A stretch of 64,000 nt of DNA, from NCBI RefSeq assembly GCF_000092925.1, contig NC_014217.1, positions 4,154,001 through 4,218,000 of the forward strand. The letters are read 5' to 3'. Positions 18,117 to 26,645 of the stretch are shown one piece after another. Each line of letters opens with the position of its first letter. Position 1 is the stretch's first letter. The translations under genes were made by a program, and so were the position numbers. This stretch comes from Ancylobacter novellus DSM 506 (GTDB lineage Bacteria > Pseudomonadota > Alphaproteobacteria > Rhizobiales > Xanthobacteraceae). The notes under the pieces are model-generated. The model did no database searches. It saw nothing but the letters and a program-made list of their open reading frames with translations, and was not told the DNA's origin.

Positions 18117-19255
18117 CAGAACACTCGCCGGCCGGCGAGGAAGACCTCGCGCACCACCGGCGTGTCGTCGGCGAGGGCGAACAGGACAAGGTCGGCGCGC
18201 AGCCCCTCGGCCAGCCGGCCGCGGTCGTCGAGCCGGGCGAGGCGGGCGGGCGCCGAAGTGACCAGCGCCAGCGCCTTGGGGATGGAGAGCCCGGCGGTGC
18301 GGGTCAGGGCGATGGCGGCCTGCAAAAGGCTCGCCGGCACATAGTCGGAGGCGAGGGCGTCGAGCAGGCCTTCCTGCGCCAGGCCGCGCATGGAGACGCC
18401 GCCCGAATGCGAGCCGCTGCGCACCACGTTCGGCGCGCCGCCTATCGTCGAGAGCCCCGCCCGCTTGGCCGCGCGGGCGGCCTCGATGGTGGTCGGGAAT
18501 TCGGAGATAGTGCAGCCAGCCGCCACCGCCTCGTCGACATGGGCGGGCGTGGTGTCGTCATGGCTCGCCAGCACGATGCCGGAGGAGGAGAACAGCGCGA
18601 CCATCTTGTCGTAATTGCCGGAGACCGCGCCCTTGGCACGCTCGATCCGGTCGGCGACCTCGGCGTCGATGTCGGCGCCGCCCTTGCCGATGCCGGACAG
18701 GTACACCTTCAGGTGCTCGACATTGCGCCACTGCCGCGTGCCGGGCGTGTGGTCCATCAGCGACGCAAGCGAGAGGTTCGGCCGGCCCATCGCGGCGTCC
18801 ACCAGCTCCGGCAGCGTCCGGTCGGTGAGTTCGCAGCGCAGATGGATGCGGTGGTCGACGCGGAACAGGCCGTGCGCGGAGCCCTGCTCCACCGCGTCGA
18901 GCATCACCTCGTAGAGCGCGCGCCGGTCCGCCTTGGCCTGGTCGAAGCCGCCGGCGCAGATGGCGTCGTAGACGGTGGTGACGCCGGAGGCGGCCATCTG
19001 GCCGTCATGGGCGAGCGCGGCGGCGCGCGCATCCGGCCAGATCACCTTCGGCCGCGGCACGAAATGGCCTTCCAGCGCGTCGGTATGCAGGTCGATCAGG
19101 CCGGGCGCGAGATAGGCGCCCTCGCCGTCGATGGCGCTCGCGACATGCGAGCGGCCCTCGTCGAGCGCGCGGATGCGCCCGCCTTCATGGACCAGCGTGC
19201 CGTCGACGACGCGGTCTTCGAGGACGAGGCGGACATTTGTGAGAATCACTTCCAT
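18116..19255 (-). CDS. phnM: Alpha-D-ribose 1-methylphosphonate 5-triphosphate diphosphatase PhnM
   Basis: Removes diphosphate from ribose 1-methylphosphonate 5-triphosphate to prepare the C-P lyase substrate. The 379-aa amidohydrolase-fold product has the metal motif LIDLHTDALEGH, plus RVDHRIHLRCEL, LMDHTPGTRQW and LASHDDTTPAHV with the late metal Asp. ATG 19255 gives MEVILTNVRLVLED, the family N terminus; in-frame upstream residues to 19291 are discarded. The C-P lyase core genes phnGHIJKL are not in the window. Confidence 0.93.
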   Translation of the reverse strand: MEVILTNVRLVLEDRVVDGTLVHEGGRIRALDEGRSHVASAIDGEGAYLAPGLIDLHTDALEGHFVPRPKVIWPDARAAALAHDGQMAASGVTTVYDAICAGGFDQAKADRRALYEVMLDAVEQGSAHGLFRVDHRIHLRCELTDRTLPELVDAAMGRPNLSLASLMDHTPGTRQWRNVEHLKVYLSGIGKGGADIDAEVADRIERAKGAVSGNYDKMVALFSSSGIVLASHDDTTPAHVDEAVAAGCTISEFPTTIEAARAAKRAGLSTIGGAPNVVRSGSHSGGVSMRGLAQEGLLDALASDYVPASLLQAAIALTRTAGLSIPKALALVTSAPARLARLDDRGRLAEGLRADLVLFALADDTPVVREVFLAGRRVF

Positions 19256-19310
19256 GGCCGCGCGTCTCGCATGTTGGTGTGACCGTTCCATGAACCTCCC
19301 CTGGGGTAGG

Positions 19311-20930
19311 TCACACCCCCGCCGCGCCGCCGTCGGCCCGCGGGTCGTGCGCGCCCTCCAGCCCGGCCTTGCCGGGATGCAGGATCACCGCGCCGGCATG
19401 GCCCATCATGTCGGAGTAGGGCTCGGGGATGATCTCGACATCGTGACCGGCGTCTGCGAGCTGCTCCGCCAGCGCGCCGTCGAGCGCCCCTTCGAGGCGC
19501 AGATTGACCTTGTCCGAGCCCCAGGTGCGGCCCAGCACCCAGCGCGGCCGGGCGATGGCCTCGCCCAGCGGCACGCCGAACATGCCGTAGCGGCTGATCA
19601 CCGCCGCATTGGTCTGCGGCTGGCCTTCGCCGCCCATGCAGCCGAAGGCGATGAAGCGTCCGTCCGGCAGCTCCGCCATGCCGGGATTGAGCGTGTGGAA
19701 GGGACGGCGGCCCGGCTGCAGCGGATTCTTCGCCCGCGGGTCGAGCGAGAAGGAGGTGCCGCGATTCTGCATGAGAATGCCGGTGGCGGGGAGCAAGAGG
19801 CCGGAGCCGAACTCCCAGTAGATCGACTGGATATAGGAGACGCTGACGCCGTTCCTGTCCGCCGCGCCGAGCCAGATCGTGTCGCCGCGCCCGGCCTTGT
19901 GCGGCCAGGGCAGGGCCCGGCGCGGATCGATGGCGGCGGCCTCGCGCGCGAGCGCGGCCGGGGTGAGGAAGGCGGCGGGGTCGTGGGTGAGATGGTCGAA
20001 ATCAGTCACCACCCTGTCGCGCACCAGGAAGGCCCGCTTGGTCGCCTCGATCAGCCCGTGGACATGGGCGAAGCCCTCGGGCTGTGCCACACCGAGCCGG
20101 TCGAAGAGCGACAGGATCATCAGCGTCGCCAGCCCCTGCGTGGGCGGCGGCGAGGACCACAGCTCCATATTGGCGAGCTTCACGCGCAGCGGCGCGCGGG
20201 TGACGGCGCGATAGGCCTCGAGGTCGGCGCGTGTCACCGGGCAGCCGGCGCGCTCCAGATCGGCGGCGATCTCGCGGCCGACATCGCCGCGGTAATAATC
20301 GTCGAGCCCGGCGCCGGCGAGCTGCTCCAGCGTGTCGGCGAGCCGCCCGTAACGCTGCACCGCGCCCACCGCCGGGACCTTGCCGTCCGGCTCCAGGAAG
20401 GTGGCGGCGAAGCCGGGCACGTCCTTCAGCTCGGCGAGCTTCTCGGCGGTGAGGCCGTGCTGCGAACGGGTAACGGTGACGCCCGCGCGGGCATGGTGGA
20501 TGGCCGGCTCCAGCAGACGGCGCAGCGGCAGGCGCCCGCCGAAGGATTTCGCCGCCTCCTGCGCCAGCATCCAGCCGCCGACCTGGCCGGGCACGGTGAG
20601 CGCGGCGAGCGGGCCGCGCGGCGGGATCACGTCATGGCCGCGGTCGCGGTAGAACGGGATGGTTGCCCTAGCCCCGGCATAGCCGGCCGCCTCGATATAG
20701 CTGACCTTGCCGGCGGGATCGCGGATCAGCCAGAAGCCGTCGCCGCCCATCTGTGTCATGTGCGGATAGACCACGGCGATGGCGGCCGCCGCGGCCAGCG
20801 CCGCCTCCACCGCATTGCCGCCTTCCTCCAGCACGGCGCGGCCGGCCTCCGTCGCCTGCCAGTGCGGGGTCGCGACCATGCCGGAGCCGGCGCGCGCGCT
20901 CTCGTGAACCCTGTCGTAGACCAACTTCAT
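19311..20930 (-). CDS. ggt: Gamma-glutamyltransferase family protein
   Basis: An N-terminal nucleophile hydrolase acting on gamma-glutamyl compounds such as glutathione. The 539-aa precursor has the large-subunit start MVATPHWQATEAGRAVLEEGGNAVEAALAA and the likely autocleavage Thr in GRGDTIWLGAADRNG, which becomes the small-subunit nucleophile. ATG 20930 is chosen. No Sec signal peptide is seen, which suggests the cytosolic Ywrd/acylase-like branch of the family rather than classical periplasmic GGT. It lies upstream of phnM on the same strand, with a 55-bp gap. Confidence 0.88.
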   Translation of the reverse strand: MKLVYDRVHESARAGSGMVATPHWQATEAGRAVLEEGGNAVEAALAAAAAIAVVYPHMTQMGGDGFWLIRDPAGKVSYIEAAGYAGARATIPFYRDRGHDVIPPRGPLAALTVPGQVGGWMLAQEAAKSFGGRLPLRRLLEPAIHHARAGVTVTRSQHGLTAEKLAELKDVPGFAATFLEPDGKVPAVGAVQRYGRLADTLEQLAGAGLDDYYRGDVGREIAADLERAGCPVTRADLEAYRAVTRAPLRVKLANMELWSSPPPTQGLATLMILSLFDRLGVAQPEGFAHVHGLIEATKRAFLVRDRVVTDFDHLTHDPAAFLTPAALAREAAAIDPRRALPWPHKAGRGDTIWLGAADRNGVSVSYIQSIYWEFGSGLLLPATGILMQNRGTSFSLDPRAKNPLQPGRRPFHTLNPGMAELPDGRFIAFGCMGGEGQPQTNAAVISRYGMFGVPLGEAIARPRWVLGRTWGSDKVNLRLEGALDGALAEQLADAGHDVEIIPEPYSDMMGHAGAVILHPGKAGLEGAHDPRADGGAAGV

Positions 20931-21010
20931 CTCCGCCGACGGGCGGGCAGCTTGACCCGCGCGGCCGGGCATAGCAGTTTGCGCGCCGCCTAATAAGACG
21001 GAAGAGACGT

Positions 21011-21250
21011 ATGACCACGGGCCGACGCATTCGCTGGGACCATGTCAGCACGGTGCTGAGCGCCGCCATCCTGCTCGGCGCCGAGCTGATCGGCGCGGGG
21101 CTGGCGGCCGGCTGGGCGATCGCGGCGCTGTTCGATGCCAACTGGATGTGGGAGCTCGCCTTCGAGGGCGCCTTCGGCCTGCTGGCGCTCTACGGCATCT
21201 ATCGTTTCGTGATGAAGGCCAAGTCTGTCGAGCCCTTCGTCGAGGGGTGA
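21011..21250 (+). CDS. Small two-helix membrane protein, unknown function
   Basis: A 79-aa protein with two predicted transmembrane helices (about residues 14-40 and 48-66), a basic N terminus (TTGRRIRW) and a short acidic tail. It starts at ATG 21011 and is divergent from the gamma-glutamyltransferase. No family could be assigned by eye. Codon use matches its neighbours, which supports it being real. Confidence 0.65.
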   Translation: MTTGRRIRWDHVSTVLSAAILLGAELIGAGLAAGWAIAALFDANWMWELAFEGAFGLLALYGIYRFVMKAKSVEPFVEG

Positions 21251-21280
21251 GGGGCGAATCGGCTCCTCTTCTCTCGTTAA

Positions 21281-21375
21281 ACGTCATCCCGGACGGCCGA
21301 AGGCCGATCCGGGATCGCCTCCAGGAAGAGGCGGCACGCGATCCCGGCTCTCGCTTCGCTCGGCCGGGATGACGA
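21281..21375. repeat. REP-like palindromic element, type B
   Basis: GTCATCCCGGACGGCCGAAG, then GCCGATCCGGGATCG, a central spacer, CGATCCCGGCTC and the closing CGGCCGGGATGAC. It is a near copy of the element at 3377-3472. Confidence 0.85.
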
Positions 21376-21959
21376 CAAAAGGACAGCCGCCAGAGCGGGT
21401 TGTCCATCCTCGCAATACCGCCTGATCTCTAAGCACGCGGATATTTCGGGCGTATGCGATAATTCTCGCAAAACCCGCTTGCATATGACGGCATAAATCC
21501 ATACATCGCGTCTCGCCCAATTTCGCACGTGCCTGTGGTCGCGTGCCGATCGGCGGAGTTCCGGACAAGAGGCCGGAGTACCGCCGGGAAGATCGGTAGC
21601 CGGAGGCGAAACCGGCGCACCTCGCTCTCAGCGGGGAACGTGACTTGAAGCAACGACGTAGCGGGCTTTTTTGGTCTCTGTCGACCCTCCAAAGGTCGGG
21701 AAACTGAAGAGGCACTACTTCTTGCCGGGCGTGCGGTTCGGGTTCTCCCAAACCAAGCGAAGGCATCGATCGGACGCTGGCGCTCTCCACATGCGCTGAG
21801 CGATCGCATCGCTGCCACGGCTCACCATTATCCGGCCTTTCGGCAATTGCCGTGCGGCCGGCGAACGGATGCGCATTCTCGCCATGGACGCGGCACAGTC
21901 GCGCCGCGGGCGGGTGTTCACATCCACGGGTCGAAGCTTCGGGTCTTTGGGGAATTGCC
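21376..21959 (+). promoter_or_regulatory. Long non-coding leader region before ornithine decarboxylase
   Basis: A 584-bp gap without a credible gene on either strand. It is less GC-rich than the surroundings between 21420 and 21520. A strong hairpin stands at 21831-21860 (CCGGCC/GGCCGG outer stem around CGGCAATTGCCG). A short palindrome CGAAGCTTCG lies at 21932-21941, just before the start codon. Alphaproteobacterial ornithine decarboxylase genes are known to carry the speF RNA motif in this position. I did not match its consensus by eye, so this is a positional suggestion. Confidence 0.45.
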
Positions 21960-23090
21960 ATGACCGACCGTATTCGCGAATTCCTGCGCAACCGACGCGA
22001 GGATGGTCCCTGCGTCGTCGTCGATCTCGACGTGGTGCGCTCCAACTATGCCGCCTTCGCCCGGGCGCTGCCGGACACCCGCGTCTTCTACGCGGTGAAG
22101 GCGAACCCGGATCCGGCGATCCTCTCCGCGCTCGCCGAGCTCGGCTCCTGCTTCGACTGCGCCTCGGTCAACGAGATCCTGATGGCGCTCGCGGCCGGCG
22201 CCACGCCCGACCGCATCTCCTTCGGCAACACCATCAAGAAGGAGCGCGACGTCGCGCGCGCCTTCGAGCTCGGCGTGCGCCTGTTCGCCGTCGACTGCGA
22301 GGCCGAGGTCGAGAAGATCGCCCGCGTCGCCGCCGGCGCCAAGGTGTTCTGCCGCATCCTGTGCGACGGCGCCGGCGCCGAATGGCCGCTGTCGCGCAAG
22401 TTCGGCTGCGTGCCGGAGATGGCGGTCGACGTGCTCGAGCACGCGCACCGGCTGGGCCTGGAGGCCTATGGCGTCTCCTTCCATGTCGGCTCGCAGCAGA
22501 AGAACGTCGAGGCCTGGGATTCGGCGCTCGCTTCCGCGTCGCAGATCTTCCGCGAGTGCATGGAGCGCGGCTTCTCGCTGTCGCTGGTCAATCTCGGCGG
22601 CGGCTTCCCGGCCAAGTACCTGCAGGACGTCCCGGCCGCCGAGGCCTATGGCGAGGCGATCTTCCGCGCCCTGTCCCGGCACTTCGGCAACGCCATCCCG
22701 CAGACCATCATCGAGCCGGGCCGCGGCATGGTCGGCGCGGCCGGCCTGATCGAGGCCGAGGTGGTGCTGATCTCGAAGAAGGCGGCGGATGACGACATGC
22801 GCTGGGTCTATCTCGACATCGGCAAGTTCGGCGGCCTCGCCGAGACGATGGAGGAGGCGATCCGCTATCCGCTCGTGACGCCGCATGACGGCGACGCGAT
22901 GGAGCCCTGCGTGCTCGCCGGCCCGACCTGCGATTCGGCCGACGTGATGTACGAGAAGACCCCGGTGATGCTGCCGGTGTCGCTCGCCATCGGTGACAAG
23001 GTGCTGATCGAGGCCACCGGTGCCTACACCACCACCTATTCGGCGGTGGCGTTCAACGGCTTCGAACCGCTCCGATCCTACGTGATCTGA
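21960..23090 (+). CDS. Ornithine/lysine decarboxylase, type III (alanine racemase-like) fold
   Basis: Makes putrescine (possibly also cadaverine) by PLP-dependent decarboxylation in the cytosol. The 376-aa product has the PLP lysine in FYAVKANPDP (Lys47), the SVNEILMAL motif, HVGSQQ, the phosphate-binding LVNLGGGFPAKY and EPGRGMVG, and the catalytic Cys-Asp in AGPTCDSADVMYE. ATG 21960 gives the usual start; residues coded upstream to 21852 are unlike the family. A GNAT gene follows, a pair frequent in Hyphomicrobiales. Regulation may involve the long leader. Confidence 0.94.
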   Translation: MTDRIREFLRNRREDGPCVVVDLDVVRSNYAAFARALPDTRVFYAVKANPDPAILSALAELGSCFDCASVNEILMALAAGATPDRISFGNTIKKERDVARAFELGVRLFAVDCEAEVEKIARVAAGAKVFCRILCDGAGAEWPLSRKFGCVPEMAVDVLEHAHRLGLEAYGVSFHVGSQQKNVEAWDSALASASQIFRECMERGFSLSLVNLGGGFPAKYLQDVPAAEAYGEAIFRALSRHFGNAIPQTIIEPGRGMVGAAGLIEAEVVLISKKAADDDMRWVYLDIGKFGGLAETMEEAIRYPLVTPHDGDAMEPCVLAGPTCDSADVMYEKTPVMLPVSLAIGDKVLIEATGAYTTTYSAVAFNGFEPLRSYVI

Positions 23091-23165
23091 GCGGGGCGAC
23101 CCCCCGGACCCTCACAATTCCCCTTCACCTCTTTTTCCCGGTCACGCCGGGTTTTGGAGGCCGTC

Positions 23166-23747
23166 ATGCTCGCCACTGCCGCCCCGGTCATCTCCCTCGA
23201 GACCGACGCCGACATCGCCCAGCGCGAGGCGCTGCTCGACCTTTCCTTCGGCCGCGCCGCCCGGCTCGCCAAGACGAGCGAGCGCCTGCGCGAAGGCCGC
23301 AAGCCGGCCGAGGGCCTCGCCTTCGCCGCGCACGGCCCGGACGGGCGCGTGATCGCCACGCTGCGCCTGTGGCACGTCGCGGCCGGCCCCGGCCGTCCCG
23401 CGCTGCTGCTCGGCCCGCTGGCCGTGCATCCCTGGTTCCGCGACCGCGGGCTGGGCGGGGCGATGATGTCGACCGCCATCAACGAGGCGGCGCTGCGCGG
23501 CCATGGCGCGATCATGCTGGTCGGCGACGCGCCCTATTACGCGCGCTTCGGCTTCGACGTCGCGCTGACCGAGGGCCTGTGGCTGCCGGGTTCGTTCGAC
23601 CGCAATCGCTTCCTCGGGCTGGAGCTGGTCCCCGGTGCGCTCGAAGGCGCCCGCGGCCTCGTCAGCCCGACCGGCGAGATGGAGGCCCTGCCGAGCCTCG
23701 ACGAGCTCGTCACCCGCGCCGCGCCGGAGATGAAGCGCTCGGCGTGA
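23166..23747 (+). CDS. GNAT family N-acetyltransferase
   Basis: A 193-aa YhbS-like acetyltransferase. The acetyl-CoA pyrophosphate loop is in HPWFRDRGLGGAMM and the second fold motif in GAIMLVGDAPYYARFGF. ATG 23166 follows GGAGG at good spacing; a TTG at 23154 is in frame but would include that Shine-Dalgarno. Its position after ornithine decarboxylase suggests a polyamine or amino-acid acceptor, which is inference. Confidence 0.88.
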   Translation: MLATAAPVISLETDADIAQREALLDLSFGRAARLAKTSERLREGRKPAEGLAFAAHGPDGRVIATLRLWHVAAGPGRPALLLGPLAVHPWFRDRGLGGAMMSTAINEAALRGHGAIMLVGDAPYYARFGFDVALTEGLWLPGSFDRNRFLGLELVPGALEGARGLVSPTGEMEALPSLDELVTRAAPEMKRSA

Positions 23748-23780
23748 GCGGTTCTTCCGATCATCCGTTCCGCTGAAACG

Positions 23781-23865
23781 ACGTCATGGCCGGGCTTGTC
23801 CCGGCCATCCACGTCTTTGGACTGGAAAGAAGTCGTGGATCCCCGGGCCAAGCCCGGGGACGACG
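23781..23865. repeat. REP-like palindromic element, type A
   Basis: Left arm GTCATGGCCGGGCTTGTCCC plus GGCCATCCACG, right arm CGTGGATCCCCGGGCCAAGC plus CCGGGGACGACG. It lies between the convergent GNAT and ohr genes. Confidence 0.85.
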
Positions 23866-23886
23866 TAGTGCGTGCGATGAGCCGCC

Positions 23887-24303
23887 TCACCCCACGCTCA
23901 ATTCCACCGGGATATTCCCGCGCGTCGCCTTGGAGTAGGGGCACATCTGGTGCGCCGCCTCCAGCACCTCTTTGGTCTCCTGCTGGGTGAGCGCCGGCGC
24001 CTTGAGCGAGAGCTTGGCGGCGAGGCTGAAGCCGTCGTCGCCCTTCACCAGTGACACTGCCACGGTGACAGCGGCACCGGTGACATCGAGCTTCTTCTGG
24101 TGGCCGACCGCCTCCACCGCCGAGCCGAAGCAGGCGGCGTAGCCGGTGGCGAACAGGTGCTCGGGCGTGGTCTTGCCCGGCTCCAGCACGCCGTTCTTCG
24201 GCATGGCGAGGTCGACGGAGACCGAGCCGTCGCTGGTCTGCGAGTGGCCGTTGCGCCCGCCAATGGCGGTGGCGGTGCCGGTGAAGAGGACGGTGCCGGA
24301 CAT
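23887..24303 (-). CDS. ohr: Organic hydroperoxide resistance protein Ohr (OsmC family)
   Basis: Thiol peroxidase that reduces organic hydroperoxides in the cytosol. The 138-aa product has both redox cysteines, in FATGYAACFGSAVE and AHQMCPYSKATRGN, and the N-terminal arginine region GGRNGHSQTSDGSVSVDL. ATG 24303 follows AAGGAG; in-frame residues up to 24507 are rejected as leader. No ohrR regulator is adjacent, although the two are often paired. Divergent from ygfZ with a 244-bp gap in which I see no gene. Confidence 0.93.
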   Translation of the reverse strand: MSGTVLFTGTATAIGGRNGHSQTSDGSVSVDLAMPKNGVLEPGKTTPEHLFATGYAACFGSAVEAVGHQKKLDVTGAAVTVAVSLVKGDDGFSLAAKLSLKAPALTQQETKEVLEAAHQMCPYSKATRGNIPVELSVG

Positions 24304-24547
24304 GGAGCTCTCCTTGGAGGTTGTGCCCTGAGACAGGCGTAAGGCTGGGGGCCGCCTGCTAAGATGGTGCGACGGCGGGAGCGGGCAACCGGAGGGGCGC
24401 CGCCGCGTTTCCCCTGCGCACGCGCAACTCCGCGCAACGGGCAATGTTCTTGCTTCGTTTCGTTTTCCCTTGCCCGAAGCCGGCGCAGGGCTTACCTCTC
24501 GGGGCAACTCGCCCGCATTGCGGGCTCACATATTCGGAACGCGCCCG

Positions 24548-25396
24548 ATGCCCATCGCGATCCTCAAGGAGCGCGCCGTCGCCCGCATTGCCGGGGCCGA
24601 CGCCGCGCATTTCCTCGACAATCTGCTCACCGCCCGCACGCCCGAGCCGGGGGAGGCGCGCTATTCGGCGTTGCTCACCCCGCAGGGCAAGATCGTCGCC
24701 GACATGATCGTCGTCGCCACCGAGGGCGGCTTCCGGCTCGACGTGCCGCGCCTCGCGGTGCCCGACCTCGTCAAGCGCCTGCAGCTCTACCGGCTGCGGG
24801 CCAAGGTGGAGATCGGCGTGCTCGACGACCTCGTCGTTGCTGTCGCCTGGGGCGGGTCGAGCCCGCTGGTCGATGCCTTCGCCTATGACGATCCGCGCCT
24901 GCCCGAGCTCGGCCGCCGCTTTCTGCTGCCGGCGGGCGAAGCTTCGCAGATCGCCATGGTGCCGGAGGCGCAGTGGCACGCCCACCGCATCGCCCTCGGC
25001 GTGCCGGAAGGCGGCATGGACTTCCTCTATGGCGACGCCTTCCCGCACGAGGCGGACATGGACCAGCTCGGCGGCATCGATTTCGACAAGGGCTGCTATG
25101 TCGGCCAGGAGATCGTCAGCCGCATGCAGCACCGGGGCACGGCGCGCACCCGCATCATCCCCTTCGCCCTGTGCGGCCCCTCGCCCGCCGAGGGCACGCC
25201 GATCCTTGCCGGCGGCAAGTCGATCGGCCGGCTCGGCTCGGGCGTCGAGGGCCGGGCGCTCGGCCTCGTCCGCCTCGACCGGCTGGAGGAGGCGCGCGCG
25301 GCGCGCCATGTCATCGAGGCCGACGGCGCCGCGCTGGTGCCCGAGCGGCCGGACTGGGTGAATTTCCCCGTCCCCGGCACGGAGAGCCTGGCGTGA
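24548..25396 (+). CDS. ygfZ: Folate-binding protein YgfZ (Fe-S cluster/tRNA modification factor)
   Basis: A 282-aa tetrahydrofolate-binding protein related to the glycine cleavage T protein, needed for repair or assembly of certain Fe-S enzymes such as MiaB. The diagnostic motif K-G-C-Y-x-G-Q-E is present in FDKGCYVGQEIVSRMQHRG. ATG 24548 gives MPIAILKERAVARIAGADA. It heads a four-gene operon with 4-bp overlaps (ygfZ, tag, HD hydrolase, tyrosine phosphatase). Confidence 0.93.
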   Translation: MPIAILKERAVARIAGADAAHFLDNLLTARTPEPGEARYSALLTPQGKIVADMIVVATEGGFRLDVPRLAVPDLVKRLQLYRLRAKVEIGVLDDLVVAVAWGGSSPLVDAFAYDDPRLPELGRRFLLPAGEASQIAMVPEAQWHAHRIALGVPEGGMDFLYGDAFPHEADMDQLGGIDFDKGCYVGQEIVSRMQHRGTARTRIIPFALCGPSPAEGTPILAGGKSIGRLGSGVEGRALGLVRLDRLEEARAARHVIEADGAALVPERPDWVNFPVPGTESLA

Positions 25397-25977
25397 ACGT
25401 GCATCATCATCCCGACGGCGTTACACGCTGCGCCTGGTGCGGCACCGATCCGCTCTATGTCGCCTATCACGACACCGAATGGGGCGTGCCCGAATATGAT
25501 GACCGGGCGCTGTTCGAGAAGCTGATCCTCGACGGCTTCCAGGCCGGCCTCGCCTGGATCACGATATTGCGCAAGCGCGACGGTTTCCGCGCGGCGTTCG
25601 ATGGGTTCGAGCCGGAGATCATCGCTCGGTACTCGCCCGAAAAGGTCGAGGCGCTGATGCAGGATGCCGGCATCATCCGCAACCGCTCCAAGATCGTCTC
25701 GACCGTGCGCTCGGCGCAGTCTTATCTCGACATCATGGAACGCGGGCCGGGCTTCTCGAAGCTGCTCTGGGACATCAACGGCCCGGTGCTGGACAACAGG
25801 CGCCGCGAGGGCGATCCGCCCATCGTCACCTCGCCGGTGGCGCAGGCCATGTCGAAGGAGCTGAAGTCGCGCGGCTTCAACTTCGTCGGCCCGACCATCG
25901 TCTACGCCTTCATGCAGGCGGTCGGCATGGTGAACGACCATGCCGTCACCTGTCACCGGCACGGTGTCGCCATATGA
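25393..25977 (+). CDS. tag: DNA-3-methyladenine glycosylase I
   Basis: Excises 3-methyladenine from alkylated DNA. The 194-aa product has the N-terminal zinc Cys (TRCAWCG), the YHDTEWGVPEYDDRALFEKLIL signature, the GLAWITILRKRDGFRAAF helix and the C-terminal HAVTCHRH that completes the zinc site. The start is GTG 25393 within GTGA, overlapping the ygfZ stop by 4 bp. Its own stop overlaps the next ATG. Confidence 0.95.
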   Translation: MNVHHHPDGVTRCAWCGTDPLYVAYHDTEWGVPEYDDRALFEKLILDGFQAGLAWITILRKRDGFRAAFDGFEPEIIARYSPEKVEALMQDAGIIRNRSKIVSTVRSAQSYLDIMERGPGFSKLLWDINGPVLDNRRREGDPPIVTSPVAQAMSKELKSRGFNFVGPTIVYAFMQAVGMVNDHAVTCHRHGVAI

Positions 25978-26645
25978 CCTTCCGTGCGAAGGACGCCCGC
26001 GCGTGGCAGCGCATGCTGTCCGGGCGCCGGCTCGACCTCATCAATCCCTCGCCGCTCGACATCGAGATCGAGGACATCGCCCACGGCCTCGCCCGCGTCG
26101 CGCGCTGGAACGGCCAGACCCAGGGCGGGCACATCTTCTCGGTGGCGCAGCATTCGGTGCTGGTGGAGCTGATCGCCCGCCGCCAGGCGACCACGCGCGG
26201 CGCCGATCTCGACCGCCGCTGGCGGCTCGCCACGCTGCTGCACGACGCGCCGGAATATGTGGTGGGCGACATGATCAGCCCGTTCAAGGCGGTGCTGGGC
26301 GGCGACTACAAGGCCGTAGAGGCGCGCCTGCTCATGGCGGTGAGCCTGCGCTTCGGCTTGCCGGCGCATTGGCCGGCAACGCTGGTGAAGCTGGTGAAAT
26401 CCGCCGACCGTGCCAGCGCCTTCCTCGAGGCGACGCGCCTCGCCGGCTTCGAGCTTGCCGAGGCCAGGCGCTTCTTCGGCACGCCCTTCCCGCTCGACAT
26501 GGCGGCGGAGCGGGAGTACCTGACCCCCTGGAGCGCCGAGGAGGCGAAGGCGCGCTTTCTCGCCCGCTTCCACGAACTGGCCGCCGCGCCGGCCGATGCC
26601 GCGGGAAAGCCCGCGGCTGCGACTGCCGCCGGAAACGCATCATGA
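25974..26645 (+). CDS. HD-domain hydrolase (YfbR-like 5'-nucleotidase family)
   Basis: A 223-aa HD-fold metal-dependent phosphohydrolase. The H...HD...D ligands are visible in HIFSVAQHSVLV, LLHDAPEYVVGDM and KSADR. The family contains 5'-deoxynucleotidases such as YfbR, but the substrate here is not known. The start ATGA overlaps the tag stop, and the end overlaps the phosphatase start, so it is translationally coupled on both sides. Confidence 0.85.
   Translation: MTFRAKDARAWQRMLSGRRLDLINPSPLDIEIEDIAHGLARVARWNGQTQGGHIFSVAQHSVLVELIARRQATTRGADLDRRWRLATLLHDAPEYVVGDMISPFKAVLGGDYKAVEARLLMAVSLRFGLPAHWPATLVKLVKSADRASAFLEATRLAGFELAEARRFFGTPFPLDMAAEREYLTPWSAEEAKARFLARFHELAAAPADAAGKPAAATAAGNAS

Noticed and set aside
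21635..21660. GGAAC-N17-CGTA, another possible EcfG-type promoter
   Set aside because: The last element has one mismatch and it lies 300 bp before the decarboxylase; not strong enough to claim.
21284..22045. 253-codon minus-strand open frame before ornithine decarboxylase
   Set aside because: It spans the REP element and the odc start, has no motif and a poor start; better explained as leader DNA.
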